From NCBI GenBank assembly GCA_948468505.1, contig CAOKJE010000016.1, positions 1-34,529 of the forward strand: 34,529 nucleotides of DNA. Reading direction: 5' to 3'. Shown here piece after piece: positions 19,775-28,896 of this stretch. The translations under genes were made by a program, and so were the position numbers. How positions within the stretch are numbered: position 1 is the first letter of the stretch; each line of letters starts with the position of its first letter. The stretch is from an uncultured Clostridium sp. (lineage in GTDB: Bacteria; Bacillota; Clostridia; TANB77; CAG-508). Under the pieces are notes generated by a model. The model searched no databases. It was not told the DNA's origin and saw only the letters and a list, made by a program, of their open reading frames with translations.

Positions 19775-20884
19775 ATGAAAAAATTTACCTACTATGATTA
19801 TTTAAAATATACTGGAAATTGTTTGAGCGATGTAAGTGAAACCTATCAAATAGGAGAAATTCATCAGTACAAAGATAAAGGTTTCAAAGTAATTTTGGAG
19901 GAAAAAGAAGAAGCTTGTCAACTAATTAATAAAGCTTTGGGAATAGAAAATACAAAATATGCAGTAAAAAAAGAGGAAATTGTAAAGTATAATAGTGATT
20001 TTATAACACAGGATTTTACGTTAAAGCAAGCAGATATTGTCTATAAAAAAAAGGGGGAAGATATATTTTTTTTAATAGAGCATCAATCTACCATTGATTA
20101 TTCTATGCCATATCGATTGCTAAATTATTGCATTGAAATTATAAGAGAGGCTGTTGTTAAAGACTTGCTAAAAAATAGGAGTTATAAAATGCCTGTAGTA
20201 TATCCCATTGTTTTTTATACAGGAAAAAGAAAATGGAACGTGGAAAAATATTTTGAAGAATGTCAAATGAGATTAAGGGGAGTGGCAAGAACAAACTTTA
20301 CAGAGTACAATTTAATTGATATTCATGATTATACAGAAGAAGAACTATGGAAGCAAGAAAACTTTTTGTCTAAAATACTATTATTGGAGAAGGCAAAGCA
20401 AAGTGATAGAATAGAAAAATATTTGAATAAAATTAGTTTAGAAGACTTTACGAGTAAAGAATTAAATGTGTTACTAAAGATGATAAAAAGCTCTATAACA
20501 GAGAAGACAGATGCCGTATCAGCATACGAAATTTTTTTGGAGGAAATGAAGAAAAAAAGAGGAGGAATGAATATGTTAACAGCATTAGAAGAATATGTAC
20601 AAGATTTATGGACTAAAAAATCGAAGGGATTAAAAAGCAAGGAAAAGGAAATAGAAAGCAAAGAAAAAGAAGTAGAAAGCAAAGAAAAAGAAGTAGAAAG
20701 CAAAGAAAAAGAAATGAAAAACAGAGAAAAGGAATTAGAAGACAGAATGCAAGAAGTAAAGGACTCAAAAATAAAAATAATAGTAAGAATGATTGAAAAT
20801 AAAATGGACGAAAAAACAATAAAATTAATGACAGAAATTACACAAGAGGAGTTAGAAAAAATAAAACAACAAAACAAAGTATAA
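19775..20884 (+). CDS. Rpn/YhgA-like PD-(D/E)XK nuclease-transposase family protein
   Basis: 369-aa protein of the recombination-promoting nuclease (YhgA/PDDEXK transposase) family. The core is visible as DFTLKQADIVYKKKGEDIFF followed by LIEHQSTIDYSMPYRLLNY, with the D...ExQ catalytic pattern, and VYPIVFYTGKRKWN. The C-terminal third is a charged coiled coil with four 7-residue SKEKE(V/I)E repeats (20636-20719) and ends TQEELEKIKQQ. ATG 19775 is chosen over 19766 because AAGGA is correctly spaced. A 112-aa gene follows after 18 bases. These proteins nick or cut DNA and spread as multi-copy families; the target here is unknown. No in-frame CGG. Confidence 0.85.
   Translation: MKKFTYYDYLKYTGNCLSDVSETYQIGEIHQYKDKGFKVILEEKEEACQLINKALGIENTKYAVKKEEIVKYNSDFITQDFTLKQADIVYKKKGEDIFFLIEHQSTIDYSMPYRLLNYCIEIIREAVVKDLLKNRSYKMPVVYPIVFYTGKRKWNVEKYFEECQMRLRGVARTNFTEYNLIDIHDYTEEELWKQENFLSKILLLEKAKQSDRIEKYLNKISLEDFTSKELNVLLKMIKSSITEKTDAVSAYEIFLEEMKKKRGGMNMLTALEEYVQDLWTKKSKGLKSKEKEIESKEKEVESKEKEVESKEKEMKNREKELEDRMQEVKDSKIKIIVRMIENKMDEKTIKLMTEITQEELEKIKQQNKV
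20636..20719 (+). repeat. Four 21-bp tandem repeats in the Rpn-like gene
   Basis: Near-identical AGCAAAGAAAAAGAAGTAGA-type units in frame, encoding SKEKEVE heptads. They are likely to vary in copy number by slippage without breaking the frame. Confidence 0.8.
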
Positions 20885-20902
20885 AACAAAGGAGTAATTA
20901 AA

Positions 20903-21241
20903 ATGCTAATAGAAGAGTTAATGGGATTTTTACAAACACAAAAAGGACAAGTAATAGAAGTAATTTTGCAAGGAATTATTATTGCCAATGTGTTTATTGA
21001 AAATATGCAAGCTAGACAAGAAGAAAAAAGCCTAATATTAGAAAACAAGAAAAATTTAGAAATAAGCATAGGATTTAATCTAAAGCAGCTTATGAAAATT
21101 ACTAAATTGCAAGAAAATGAAATATTGTTAGAATTTGACCAATTGCAAAATGCGATAATAAAAACAAAAGATAAAATTAAAAAAGCTATTACTTCAAAAA
21201 GCAATAGCTATGAATTTTTTAAAGAATTTGCAATATTTTGA
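20903..21241 (+). CDS. Small hypothetical protein following the Rpn-like gene
   Basis: 112-aa protein, not recognised. AAAGGAG lies 8 bases before ATG 20903. It starts MLIEELMGFLQTQKGQVIEV and has mainly helical, charged character. Its TGA stop at 21239-21241 overlaps the converging XRE gene by about 30 bases, and the shared terminator hairpin lies inside its end. Gene order suggests co-transcription with the nuclease-like gene. Confidence 0.6.
   Translation: MLIEELMGFLQTQKGQVIEVILQGIIIANVFIENMQARQEEKSLILENKKNLEISIGFNLKQLMKITKLQENEILLEFDQLQNAIIKTKDKIKKAITSKSNSYEFFKEFAIF
21174..21209 (-). terminator. Terminator of the XRE regulator
   Basis: On the minus strand AGCTATT and AATAGCT form a 7-bp stem followed by TTTTTTAATTTT. 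It sits within the coding end of the convergent 112-aa gene. Confidence 0.7.
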
Positions 21242-21537
21242 CATAGGCTAAAATATAAAGCATGATTTTTTTCAGGAATTGTTTTTAAAATATCACTAAA
21301 AATCATATTAGAATTATGCAATCTCATACCAAAAATTAAGTAATCTAAGCTTACATCTAAAGTTTTAGCAATTTTAGTAATGGTATGAATACTGCAAATA
21401 CTACAACCTCTTTCAATCTCACTTACATAAGAAGGCGAAACATCAACTATTTCTGCTAATTTTTCTTGTGTCAATTTTGCCTCTTTCCTTTTAATTCTTA
21501 TTCTTTCTCCAATTTCTAGATAATTCAAATACTTCAT
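21208..21537 (-). CDS. XRE-family transcriptional regulator
   Basis: 109-aa protein with an N-terminal helix-turn-helix of the Cro/C1 type: IGERIRIKRKEAKLTQEKLAE, then VDVSPSYVSEIERG, ITKIAKTLDVSLDYLIFG. The remaining ~35 residues may be a dimerisation tail. GAGGTG lies upstream of the ATG. Convergent with the Rpn-like pair, divergent from pgk. It might regulate either neighbour; nothing in the sequence decides. No in-frame CGG. Confidence 0.85.
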   Translation of the reverse strand: MKYLNYLEIGERIRIKRKEAKLTQEKLAEIVDVSPSYVSEIERGCSICSIHTITKIAKTLDVSLDYLIFGMRLHNSNMIFSDILKTIPEKNHALYFSLCQNIANSLKNS

Positions 21538-21749
21538 TTCTTACACCTCATTATTATGTTATTTTACCTCAAATAAAAGACAAAGAAAACAAACCGAAAC
21601 CATGAGACTACAACTATTAGTGTAGAAAATAAAAAACGAAAAAGTGAAAGACAAATTGTATAAAAATAGATTATAAACAGAAGAATTAGAAAGTAGTAAA
21701 AAAACAGAGTGAAAATAACAAAAATATAAAAAGAATACCTTTCTAACAC

Positions 21750-21776
21750 TTGAAAAGTATTCTTTTTTGGTATAGA
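21750..21776 (+). promoter_or_regulatory. pgk operon promoter, shared block with gap
   Basis: TTGAAA (21750-21755) and TATAGA (21771-21776) within a ~33-bp block nearly identical to the one before gap. The -35 region lies in the loop and right arm of an inverted repeat AAAGAATAC...GTATTCTTT, which could be a terminator for upstream transcription or an operator. The remainder of 21538-21749 shows no gene. Confidence 0.7.
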
Positions 21777-21840
21777 ATGGTATCAGCTAAGCAAAAAAAG
21801 GAAATACTAATAAAAAAGAATTCTAAGGAGGAATGAAAAA

Positions 21841-23025
21841 ATGAACAAAAAAACCATAAAAGACATTGATTTGAAAGGAAAAAAAGTACTAGTACGTTGT
21901 GACTTTAACGTACCAATGGACGAAAACCAAAAAATAACAGACAATAAAAGAATACAAGGAGCCTTACCAACTATAAAATACCTATTAGAAAATAACTGTG
22001 CTATCATATTATGCTCACACTTAGGAAGACCAAAAGGAGAATTCAAAGAAGAATACTCTTTAAAACCAGTAGCAGAAGAACTGTCAAAACTATTAGAAAA
22101 AGAAGTAATCATGGCAAAAGACGTAATAGGAGAAGATGCTAAAGAAAAAGCAACCAAACTACAAAACGGTCAAATTCTATTATTAGAAAACGTAAGATTT
22201 CACAAAGAAGAAACAGAAAATGACAAAGAATTTGCAAAACAACTAGCAAGCTTAGCAGAAGTATATGTGAATGATGCTTTTGGAACAACTCATAGAGCTC
22301 ATAGTTCAACAGCGGGAGTAGCAGAATTTTTGCCAGCGGTAGCAGGATTTCTAATTGAAAAAGAATTAAAATTCTTAGGAAACAGCATTGAAGACCCTAA
22401 AAGACCATTTGTAGCAATCTTAGGAGGGGCAAAAGTAAGTGATAAAATAGGAGTAATTGACAGTTTGTTAGAAAAAGTAGACACACTAATAATTGGAGGA
22501 GGAATGGCATATACATTCTTTAAAGCCCAGGGATATGAAGTAGGAAACTCCATCTGTGAACTGGATAAACTAGAGTTAGCAAAAGCTCTAATGAAAAAAG
22601 CAGAAGAAAAACACGTAAAATTCATGCTACCAATTGATACCAAAATAGGAATGGCACAAAAACCAGAAGGAGAAAGCAAGACTGTAAAATACAATGAAAT
22701 TCCAGAAAATTGGGAAGGATTTGACATTGGAGAAGAAACCATAAAACTATTTATAGAGGAACTAAAAAAAGCTAAAACTGTATTTTGGAATGGACCATTA
22801 GGATTATTTGAAGTAGACCAATTTGCAGAAGGAACCAATGAAATTGCAAAAGCATTAGCTGGAATTGATTGCATCACCATTGTTGGTGGAGGAGATTCTT
22901 CAGCAGCCCTAAAAAAGGCAGGAGTAGAGGACAAAATGACGCACATTTCAACTGGTGGAGGTGCTTCTTTAGAGTTCTTAGAGGGAAAAGAATTACCAGG
23001 AATTAAATGCCTATTAAGCAATTAA
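21841..23025 (+). CDS. pgk: Phosphoglycerate kinase
   Basis: 394-aa glycolytic kinase making ATP from 1,3-bisphosphoglycerate. Visible: [67 protein letters not shown], the [11 protein letters not shown] nucleotide loop and [16 protein letters not shown]. Start ATG after AAGGAGG. First gene of an operon with a NUDIX protein, tpiA and gpmI. CGG occurs three times off-phase and never in frame. Confidence 0.98.
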   Translation: MNKKTIKDIDLKGKKVLVRCDFNVPMDENQKITDNKRIQGALPTIKYLLENNCAIILCSHLGRPKGEFKEEYSLKPVAEELSKLLEKEVIMAKDVIGEDAKEKATKLQNGQILLLENVRFHKEETENDKEFAKQLASLAEVYVNDAFGTTHRAHSSTAGVAEFLPAVAGFLIEKELKFLGNSIEDPKRPFVAILGGAKVSDKIGVIDSLLEKVDTLIIGGGMAYTFFKAQGYEVGNSICELDKLELAKALMKKAEEKHVKFMLPIDTKIGMAQKPEGESKTVKYNEIPENWEGFDIGEETIKLFIEELKKAKTVFWNGPLGLFEVDQFAEGTNEIAKALAGIDCITIVGGGDSSAALKKAGVEDKMTHISTGGGASLEFLEGKELPGIKCLLSN

Positions 23026-23046
23026 AAAGTAGAAAGAAGAAATAAA

Positions 23047-23688
23047 ATGGAATTATTAGATGTCTTAGACGAAAACGGAAAGGTAACAGGAAAAAAAGAA
23101 GAAAAAGAAACCATTCACAAAATGGGAATATGGCATCGAGAAGTTGCAGTTTTAATCCAAAACGAAAAGGGAGAATTCTTAATACAAAAAAGAGCAGCAA
23201 CCAAAAAGCAAGCACCTAATAAATGGGGAATGACAGCAGGTCACGTAGATGCTGGAGAAAGCTTTGAAGAAGCTATGATAAGAGAAATAAAAGAAGAATT
23301 AGGAATAGATGTATTAATCCAAGATTTAAAACTAATTGGTATTTACAAACAAGCAGAAGGAAACGAGAAAATCACCAACAATAATTATACTAAATACTAT
23401 TATTATAAAACAAACAAAAAAATAGAAGACTATACAATTTGCTTAGAAGAGTTAAGCCAGCTAAAATACATTACCATGCAAGAAATGGAAAGAGCTGTAG
23501 AAAATAAAGACGAAAACTGTAGCTATGCCCAAAGAAGTGAAATGAAAAAAGTGATTGAAGAAATAAAAAAGGAGGAAAAAATTGAGAAAAAAAGTAATTG
23601 CAGGAAACTGGAAAATGAACATGCTTCCAAACGAAGCCATAAACTTTATAGAAGAACTAGCACCAATGGTAAAAGACACCAAAAATGA
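23047..23688 (+). CDS. NUDIX hydrolase overlapping tpiA
   Basis: 213-aa NUDIX protein with a complete Nudix box (GHVDAGESFEEAMIREIKEE). The N-terminus (LLDVLDENGKVTGKKE...HREVAVLIQNEKGEFLIQKR) resembles the isopentenyl-diphosphate isomerase-like or YfcD-type group, but the substrate cannot be read from sequence. The frame continues 107 bases into tpiA, giving a basic tail in which no stop occurs. Homologues would be expected to end near the tpiA ribosome site, so the natural stop may have been lost. It sits 21 bases after pgk. Confidence 0.85.
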   Translation: MELLDVLDENGKVTGKKEEKETIHKMGIWHREVAVLIQNEKGEFLIQKRAATKKQAPNKWGMTAGHVDAGESFEEAMIREIKEELGIDVLIQDLKLIGIYKQAEGNEKITNNNYTKYYYYKTNKKIEDYTICLEELSQLKYITMQEMERAVENKDENCSYAQRSEMKKVIEEIKKEEKIEKKSNCRKLENEHASKRSHKLYRRTSTNGKRHQK

Positions 23689-24334
23689 AGTAATCTTGTG
23701 TGTGCCATATACAGACCTATTTTATGCCTTATTAACCGCCCAAAACACCAACATAAAAATAGGAGCCCAAAACATGCACTTTGAAGAATCTGGAGCCTAT
23801 ACAGGAGAAATATCAGGAAAAATGTTAAAAGCCATCAACGTAGAATATGTAATTATAGGTCATTCAGAAAGAAGACAATATTTTGGTGAAACCGACGAAA
23901 CCGTAAACAAAAAAGTAAAAGCAGCATTCCAATATGGACTAAAGCCAATTATATGTGTAGGAGAAACTGAGCCACAAAAAGAAGCAGGAAAAACCGAAAC
24001 AATAATAACAGAGCAAACCAAACTTGCCCTAGAAGGACTAACCAACCAGCAAGTAGAAAATACCATAATAGCCTATGAACCAATTTGGGCAATAGGAACA
24101 GGAAAAACAGCAACAAGCCAAGATGCTAACAATAGCATAAAAGCTATTCGAAACAAAATAGTCCAAATCTATGGACAAACGGTAGCTAATAGCGTTATAA
24201 TACAATATGGCGGAAGTGTTAAAAGCACCAATGCCAAAGAATTATTTGAAATGTCAGATATAGATGGTGGCTTAGTAGGAGGCGCAAGCCTTAAGGCAGA
24301 AGAATTTAGCAAAATAGTAAACTTTGAAAAATAA
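23582..24334 (+). CDS. tpiA: Triosephosphate isomerase
   Basis: 250-aa enzyme interconverting dihydroxyacetone phosphate and glyceraldehyde-3-phosphate. Start is TTG 23582 with AAAAAGGAGG upstream, giving RKKVIAGNWKMN. The catalytic residues are visible in IIGHSERRQYF (His) and IAYEPIWAIGTG (Glu), with the phosphate-binding YGGSVKSTNA and GLVGGASL. The first 107 bases lie within the NUDIX reading frame. No in-frame CGG. Confidence 0.97.
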   Translation: MRKKVIAGNWKMNMLPNEAINFIEELAPMVKDTKNEVILCVPYTDLFYALLTAQNTNIKIGAQNMHFEESGAYTGEISGKMLKAINVEYVIIGHSERRQYFGETDETVNKKVKAAFQYGLKPIICVGETEPQKEAGKTETIITEQTKLALEGLTNQQVENTIIAYEPIWAIGTGKTATSQDANNSIKAIRNKIVQIYGQTVANSVIIQYGGSVKSTNAKELFEMSDIDGGLVGGASLKAEEFSKIVNFEK

Positions 24335-24427
24335 TGGCTAAAGGTTGCCAGAAGAAAAAAATATAAGAGTTGCCATTAAAACCCGAAACCAGTGGTAACT
24401 TCTCTAAGCAAAAAAGGAAGTGTAATA

Positions 24428-25967
24428 ATGAAAGAAAAACTAACAATGCTAATGATATTAGATGGATTTGGAGACAATCCAAATGATGATGGAAATGCAA
24501 TCAAATTAGCCAAAACACCTAATATTGATAAACTAATGAAAAAATACGTTCATACTGAAATTCATACAAGTGGTCTAGCCGTAGGATTACCAGAAGGACA
24601 AATGGGAAACTCAGAAGTAGGTCACACAAATATTGGGGCAGGAAGAATTGTATACCAAGAACTAACAAGAATAACCAAATCAATTGAGGACGGGGATTTT
24701 TTCACAAATCCAGAATTTATAGCGGCAATAGACAACTGTAAAAAGCATAATTCAAAATTACACATATTAGGGCTAGTATCAAATGGTGGAGTACACAGTC
24801 ATAATCGCCATTTATATGGCTTATTAGAAATGGCAAAAAGAAGAGACTTTGAAAATGTATATGTACACTGTTTCTTAGATGGAAGAGACACACCGCCAGC
24901 ATCAGCAGAAGGCTTTATTATGAAATTACAAGAAAAAATGGACGAAAAGCAAATAGGAAAAATTGCAAGTATTTCGGGAAGATTTTATGCAATGGATCGA
25001 GACAAAAGATGGGAAAGAGTGCAAAAGTGCTATGATGCCTTAGTAAAAGGAGAAGGCGTGAAAGCTAGTGCTGCTATTAAAGCAATCGAAGACTCTTATC
25101 AAAAAGAAGTATTTGATGAATTTGTAGAACCAACCCTAATTTGCAATGGAGAAGAACCAATAGCAACCATTGGAAAACATGATTCTGTAATTTTCTTCAA
25201 TTTTAGACCTGATAGAGCAAGAGAAATTACAAGAGCTCTAGTGGATCCAGAATTTGATGGATTTGATACCCAAAAAGATTTAAACCTATATTATGTATGC
25301 TTTACCAATTATGACGAATCTATGCCAAATGTGCACATAGCCTTTAAAAAAGAACCATTAAAAAACACCTTCGGAGAATATGTAAGCAAAAACGGGTATA
25401 GTCAATTACGTATTGCAGAAACTGAAAAATATGCACACGTAACCTTCTTCTTTAATGGAGGAGAAGAAAAACAATACGAAAAAGAAGATAGAATATTAGT
25501 ACCATCACCAAAAGTAGAAACTTATGACCAAAAGCCAGAAATGAGTGCCTATGAAGTAACTGACAAAGTGATGGAAGCTATAAAAAATGACAAATACGAT
25601 TGCATCATACTAAATTATGCCAATACAGATATGGTAGGACATACGGGAAGTTTAGCAGCAGCCATTAAAGCAGTAGAAGCAGTAGACGAATGTGTTCGGA
25701 AAAGTAGTAGACCTAGTAGAACAAAAACAAGGAAATCTATTAATTACAGCAGACCATGGAAATGCTGAACAAATGATAGACTATAGTACAGGAGAACCAC
25801 ATACAGCACATACCACAAACCCAGTACCACTAATTTTAGTAACCAATGACAAAAACTTAAAATTAAAAGCAGGAGGAAAATTAGCAGATTTAGCACCAAC
25901 TATGCTTGATTTAATGAAATTGGAAAAACCAGAAGAGATGACAGGAGAAAGTTTATTAGAAAAATAA
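24428..25967 (+). CDS. gpmI: Phosphoglycerate mutase, cofactor-independent, +1 CGG shift
   Basis: Manganese-dependent mutase converting 3- to 2-phosphoglycerate. Seen: [19 protein letters not shown], the catalytic serine in [21 protein letters not shown] (central part of that block), [33 protein letters not shown]. In-frame CGG at 25697 needs a +1 shift to give [16 protein letters not shown], leading to [11 protein letters not shown] and [11 protein letters not shown], which supply metal ligands of the active site. Corrected length is 512 aa, exactly the usual size. ATG 24428 follows AAAAAGGAAG. The zero frame would end 29 codons after the CGG and miss the metal site. Confidence 0.96.
25697..25700 (+). 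other. +1 frameshift site CGGA (site 11, gpmI)
   Basis: In-frame CGG after GTT; skipping C gives [13 protein letters not shown], a conserved block just before the metal-binding ADHGN. Confidence 0.9.
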
Positions 25968-25980
25968 TAAAGAGGGATAT

Positions 25981-26676
25981 ATGTTAAACCACACCAAAAA
26001 AATTAAAGAAATATACGAAGATATACAAAGAAAAATTTTTTACATGATACCAGAAAAATGGGATAAATTATATCTTTATAGTTCTGTTCTAGATAAGCCA
26101 GACAAAGAAGGTAAAACAGGAGAACTATTCTTCTACTATATTCCAAAAGGTATCTTTAAAAAGAGGGCTGTTAATGTATATGAAATACCAGCAAAATTCA
26201 ATTTAGACGAAGGTCAATATTTAAAATTAGTCCAATTATTATATGCCAAAATAAAAGAACTAAGAGAAGAATTTAGAAAATCCGAAAGAAAAGAAATATG
26301 GACCAATATAACCCTATCCATTCAAAACCTAAAATTTAGGGTAGAATATGATTATACAGACTTAAACCATAGCGATTTTTCAAGTTATGAAAGACATGTA
26401 ATATGGCGTTATAAAATGCTAGGAATTGGCGAAGAACAGGTGAGCAAAGAAGACAAGGAGATTTTACAACGCTATTTCCTAGGTGCTAAAACCTTGACTA
26501 AAAAAGAGCAATACGATTCTGGTATTTACATTCGTGATATTGAAAATGTGATTGCCTATAGCAATGAAAATGTAAATGAACCAGATGTGGAAGAAATTGT
26601 AGAAACAACAGAGAAAAAACGTAAAAATCAACTTTTATTATCAAAAGAAGAAATTGAAAAAATGAAGCACAAATAA
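25981..26676 (+). CDS. YezG-like (DUF600) protein, probable immunity-type protein
   Basis: 231-aa protein resembling the YezG family that acts as antitoxin or immunity partner of LXG/polymorphic toxins. Seen: IYEDIQRKIFYMIPEKWDKLYLY at the start (N-terminal block), LREEF...EIWTNITLSI, and DYTDLNHSDFSSYERHVIWRYK, the characteristic C-terminal block of the family. The last ~60 residues are a charged extension (TTEKKRKNQLLLSKEEIEK). It lies 13 bases after gpmI with AGAGGG before the ATG, so it is probably transcribed with glycolysis genes. No toxin gene is adjacent. Confidence 0.75.
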   Translation: MLNHTKKIKEIYEDIQRKIFYMIPEKWDKLYLYSSVLDKPDKEGKTGELFFYYIPKGIFKKRAVNVYEIPAKFNLDEGQYLKLVQLLYAKIKELREEFRKSERKEIWTNITLSIQNLKFRVEYDYTDLNHSDFSSYERHVIWRYKMLGIGEEQVSKEDKEILQRYFLGAKTLTKKEQYDSGIYIRDIENVIAYSNENVNEPDVEEIVETTEKKRKNQLLLSKEEIEKMKHK

Positions 26677-26748
26677 AATGTTATTAATATTTATATATGT
26701 AAAGATATATAAATAAAAATAAATGTAGAAATGAAAGGAGCAATTAAA

Positions 26749-27442
26749 ATGATTTATTCAAAAGAATTAGAAGAAATGAGCTGTGTAGCAAAAGGCGTAA
26801 ACCATGGACCAGCACCAATTCCAGAAGAAGGAAAATGGGTAAAAGCAAAAGAAATTAGTGATATTTCAGGATTAACACATGGTATTCGGATGGTGTGCAC
26901 CTGAGCAAGGCGCATGTAAATTAACTTTAAATGTAAAAGAGGGAATTATTCAAGAAGCACTAATTGAAACAATTGGATGTTCTGGAATGACACACTCAGC
27001 TGCTATGGCAGGAGAAATTTTAACAGGAAAAACCTTATTAGAAGCATTAAACACAGACTTAGTATGTGATGCGATTAATACTGCTATGAGAGAACTATTC
27101 TTACAAATCGTGTATGGTAGAACACAAACAGCTTTTTCAGAAGGAGGACTTCCAGTAGGAGCCGGCTTAGAGGATTTAGGAAAAGGACATACTTCACAAG
27201 TGGGAACCATTTATTCAAGTTCTTTAAAAGGACCTAGATATTTAAATCTAGCAGAAGGATACATAGTAGAAATTGGTTTAGATAAAGACGACCAAATTAT
27301 TGGTTATAAATATGTTCATTTAGGAAAAATGATGGATAATATTAAAGCGGGAATCGAAGCAACAGAAGCAATCGAAAAAGCTTCTGGAACATATGGAAGA
27401 TTTGACGAAGCAGTTAAGAAGATTGACCCAAGAAAACAATAA
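26749..27442 (+). CDS. NifU/IscU-like iron-sulfur scaffold protein, +1 CGG shift
   Basis: 230 aa after correction. ATG 26749 with GAAAGGAG gives MIYSKELEEMSCVAKGVNHG. In-frame CGG at 26887 needs a +1 shift: GLTHGI-G-WCAPEQGACKLTL, then ETIGCSGMTHSAAMAGEILTG. The cysteines of the scaffold domain (WCAPEQGAC, IGCSG) come directly after the shift, so the zero-frame product (ending at TGA five codons on) would be a useless 50-residue fragment. It is followed by the GGGtGRT gene, a pairing known in clostridia. Role in Fe-S assembly is inferred from the IscU-like core. Confidence 0.88.
26887..26890 (+). other. +1 frameshift site CGGA (site 12, NifU-like)
   Basis: In-frame CGG after ATT; the zero frame reads through to TGA five codons later. 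Skipping C gives HGI-G-WCAPEQGAC. An ATG at 26879 exists in the shifted frame but has no ribosome site. Confidence 0.88.
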
Positions 27443-27443
27443 T

Positions 27444-27484
27444 AAAACGAATCCTAGTAATATACCACTTTTGCTTCGTTTTTA
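27444..27484 (+). terminator. Terminator between the NifU-like and GGGtGRT genes
   Basis: AAAACGAA (27444-27451) pairs with TTCGTTTT (27475-27482) across a ~23-base loop. It may attenuate expression of the downstream gene. Confidence 0.6.
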
Positions 27485-27528
27485 GAGTAAAAAAGAATTA
27501 GAAAAAAGTAAAATAAGGAGGAATAAAA

Positions 27529-28530
27529 ATGGCAGTAACATTTGAAAGTTATGAAAGAAGAATAGACCAAATCAAACCAGTCATGGAAAAATACGGAATT
27601 GGAAGTTTCGAAGAAGCACTAGAAATATGTAAAGAAAAAGGATTTAATCCCTACGAAATAGTAAAAGGAGTACAACCAATTTGTTTTGAAAATGCAGCAT
27701 GGGCCTATACATTAGGAGCTGCAATTGCAGTAAAAAAAGGTGCTACCCGTGCAGCAGACGCAGCTAAAGCAATAGGAGAAGGACTACAAGCATTTTGTAT
27801 TCCAGGGTCAGTAGCAGATGATAGAAAAGTTGGATTAGGACATGGAAACCTAGCATCTATGTTATTATCAGAAGATACCAAATGCTTTGCATTCTTAGCT
27901 GGACACGAATCTTTTGCAGCAGCAGAAGGTGCAATTGGAATTGCAAAATCAGCTAATAAAGTAAGAAAAGAGCCATTAAGAGTTATCTTAAATGGTTTGG
28001 GAAAAGATGCAGCACAAGTAATCTCAAGAATAAATGGATTTACTTATGTAAAAACAGATTTTGACTTTTTTACAGGAAAAGTAAAAGTTGTAGAGGAAAT
28101 TGCTTACTCAAATGGAGAAAGAAGCAAAGTTAGATGTTATGGTGCAAATGATGTAAGAGAAGGGGTAGCTATCATGTGGATGGAAGACGTTGACGTATCT
28201 ATCACAGGAAACTCAACCAATCCAACAAGATTTCAACATCCAGTAGCAGGTACATACAAAAAAGAAAGATTAGCAGAAAATAGGAAATATTTCTCAGTAG
28301 CATCAGGTGGTGGAACAGGAAGAACACTTCACCCAGACAATATGGCAGCAGGACCAGCTTCTTATGGTATGACAGATACGATGGGAAGAATGCACTCAGA
28401 TGCACAATTTGCAGGTTCTTCATCAGTACCAGCACACGTAGAAATGATGGGACTAATTGGAATGGGTAACAATCCAATGGTAGGTGCTTCTGTAGCAGTC
28501 GCAGTTGCTGTAGAAGAGGCCATGAAATAA
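27529..28530 (+). CDS. GGGtGRT family protein
   Basis: 333-aa protein that I recognise as the GGGtGRT family: it contains SVASGGGTGRTLHPDNMAAG and the glycine- and methionine-rich end MMGLIGMGNNPMVGASVAVA. Function is not established; it regularly accompanies the NifU-like protein, suggesting an Fe-S or related redox role. AAGGAGG precedes ATG 27529. Terminator at 28537. No in-frame CGG (one off-phase, TAC GGA). Confidence 0.9.
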   Translation: MAVTFESYERRIDQIKPVMEKYGIGSFEEALEICKEKGFNPYEIVKGVQPICFENAAWAYTLGAAIAVKKGATRAADAAKAIGEGLQAFCIPGSVADDRKVGLGHGNLASMLLSEDTKCFAFLAGHESFAAAEGAIGIAKSANKVRKEPLRVILNGLGKDAAQVISRINGFTYVKTDFDFFTGKVKVVEEIAYSNGERSKVRCYGANDVREGVAIMWMEDVDVSITGNSTNPTRFQHPVAGTYKKERLAENRKYFSVASGGGTGRTLHPDNMAAGPASYGMTDTMGRMHSDAQFAGSSSVPAHVEMMGLIGMGNNPMVGASVAVAVAVEEAMK

Positions 28531-28536
28531 GTATTT

Positions 28537-28566
28537 GAAAGAGGCTTGAGAGAAAGCTTCTTTTTT
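28537..28566 (+). terminator. Terminator of the GGGtGRT gene
   Basis: GAGGCTT (28541-28547) and AAGCTTC (28554-28560) form a stem with one mismatch, followed by TTTTTT. Confidence 0.75.
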
Positions 28567-28572
28567 ATCTTA

Positions 28573-28601
28573 TTGTAAAATTAACAAAATCATGATATGA
28601 T
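28573..28601 (+). promoter_or_regulatory. Promoter before the 84-aa gene and alr
   Basis: TTGTAA (28573-28578) and TATGAT (28596-28601), 17-bp spacer, 32 bases upstream of the 84-aa start. Confidence 0.6.
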
Positions 28602-28633
28602 AGGAAAAAATACAAAAGGGGAGAAAATGAAAA

Positions 28634-28888
28634 ATGGAAAACAAAGAATTAGAAAAGGAAATTGAACAAATCAAACAAAGAAATCAAAAAGTAGAATTAG
28701 ATAAAAAATGGGAAACAAGTAAAACAAGAAAAGTATGTATATGTGTTTTAACCTATATTGTAGTTATTATCTATTCCTATTTAACAAGTAAAATAAATAA
28801 CATATTTTTAAGCTCACTCGTTCCGGTTATTGGTTTTACTTTATCTACAATATCATTAAACTTTATTAGAAAATTGTGGGAGAAATAG
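28634..28888 (+). CDS. Small two-helix membrane protein
   Basis: 84 aa, not recognised. A charged N-terminal helix (ELEKEIEQIKQRNQKVELDK) is followed by two hydrophobic segments, VCICVLTYIVVIIYSYL and IFLSSLVPVIGFTLSTISL, ending in basic residues. AAAAGGGGAG lies upstream. It ends 8 bases before the alr start, so it is co-transcribed with alr. Confidence 0.65.
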   Translation: MENKELEKEIEQIKQRNQKVELDKKWETSKTRKVCICVLTYIVVIIYSYLTSKINNIFLSSLVPVIGFTLSTISLNFIRKLWEK

Positions 28889-28896
28889 GAGAAAAC

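Noticed and set aside
20329-21204. Long minus-strand frame opposite the Rpn-like gene
   Set aside because: Low-complexity Ser/Phe-rich shadow of the Lys/Glu-rich coding strand; no ribosome site and no recognisable domain.
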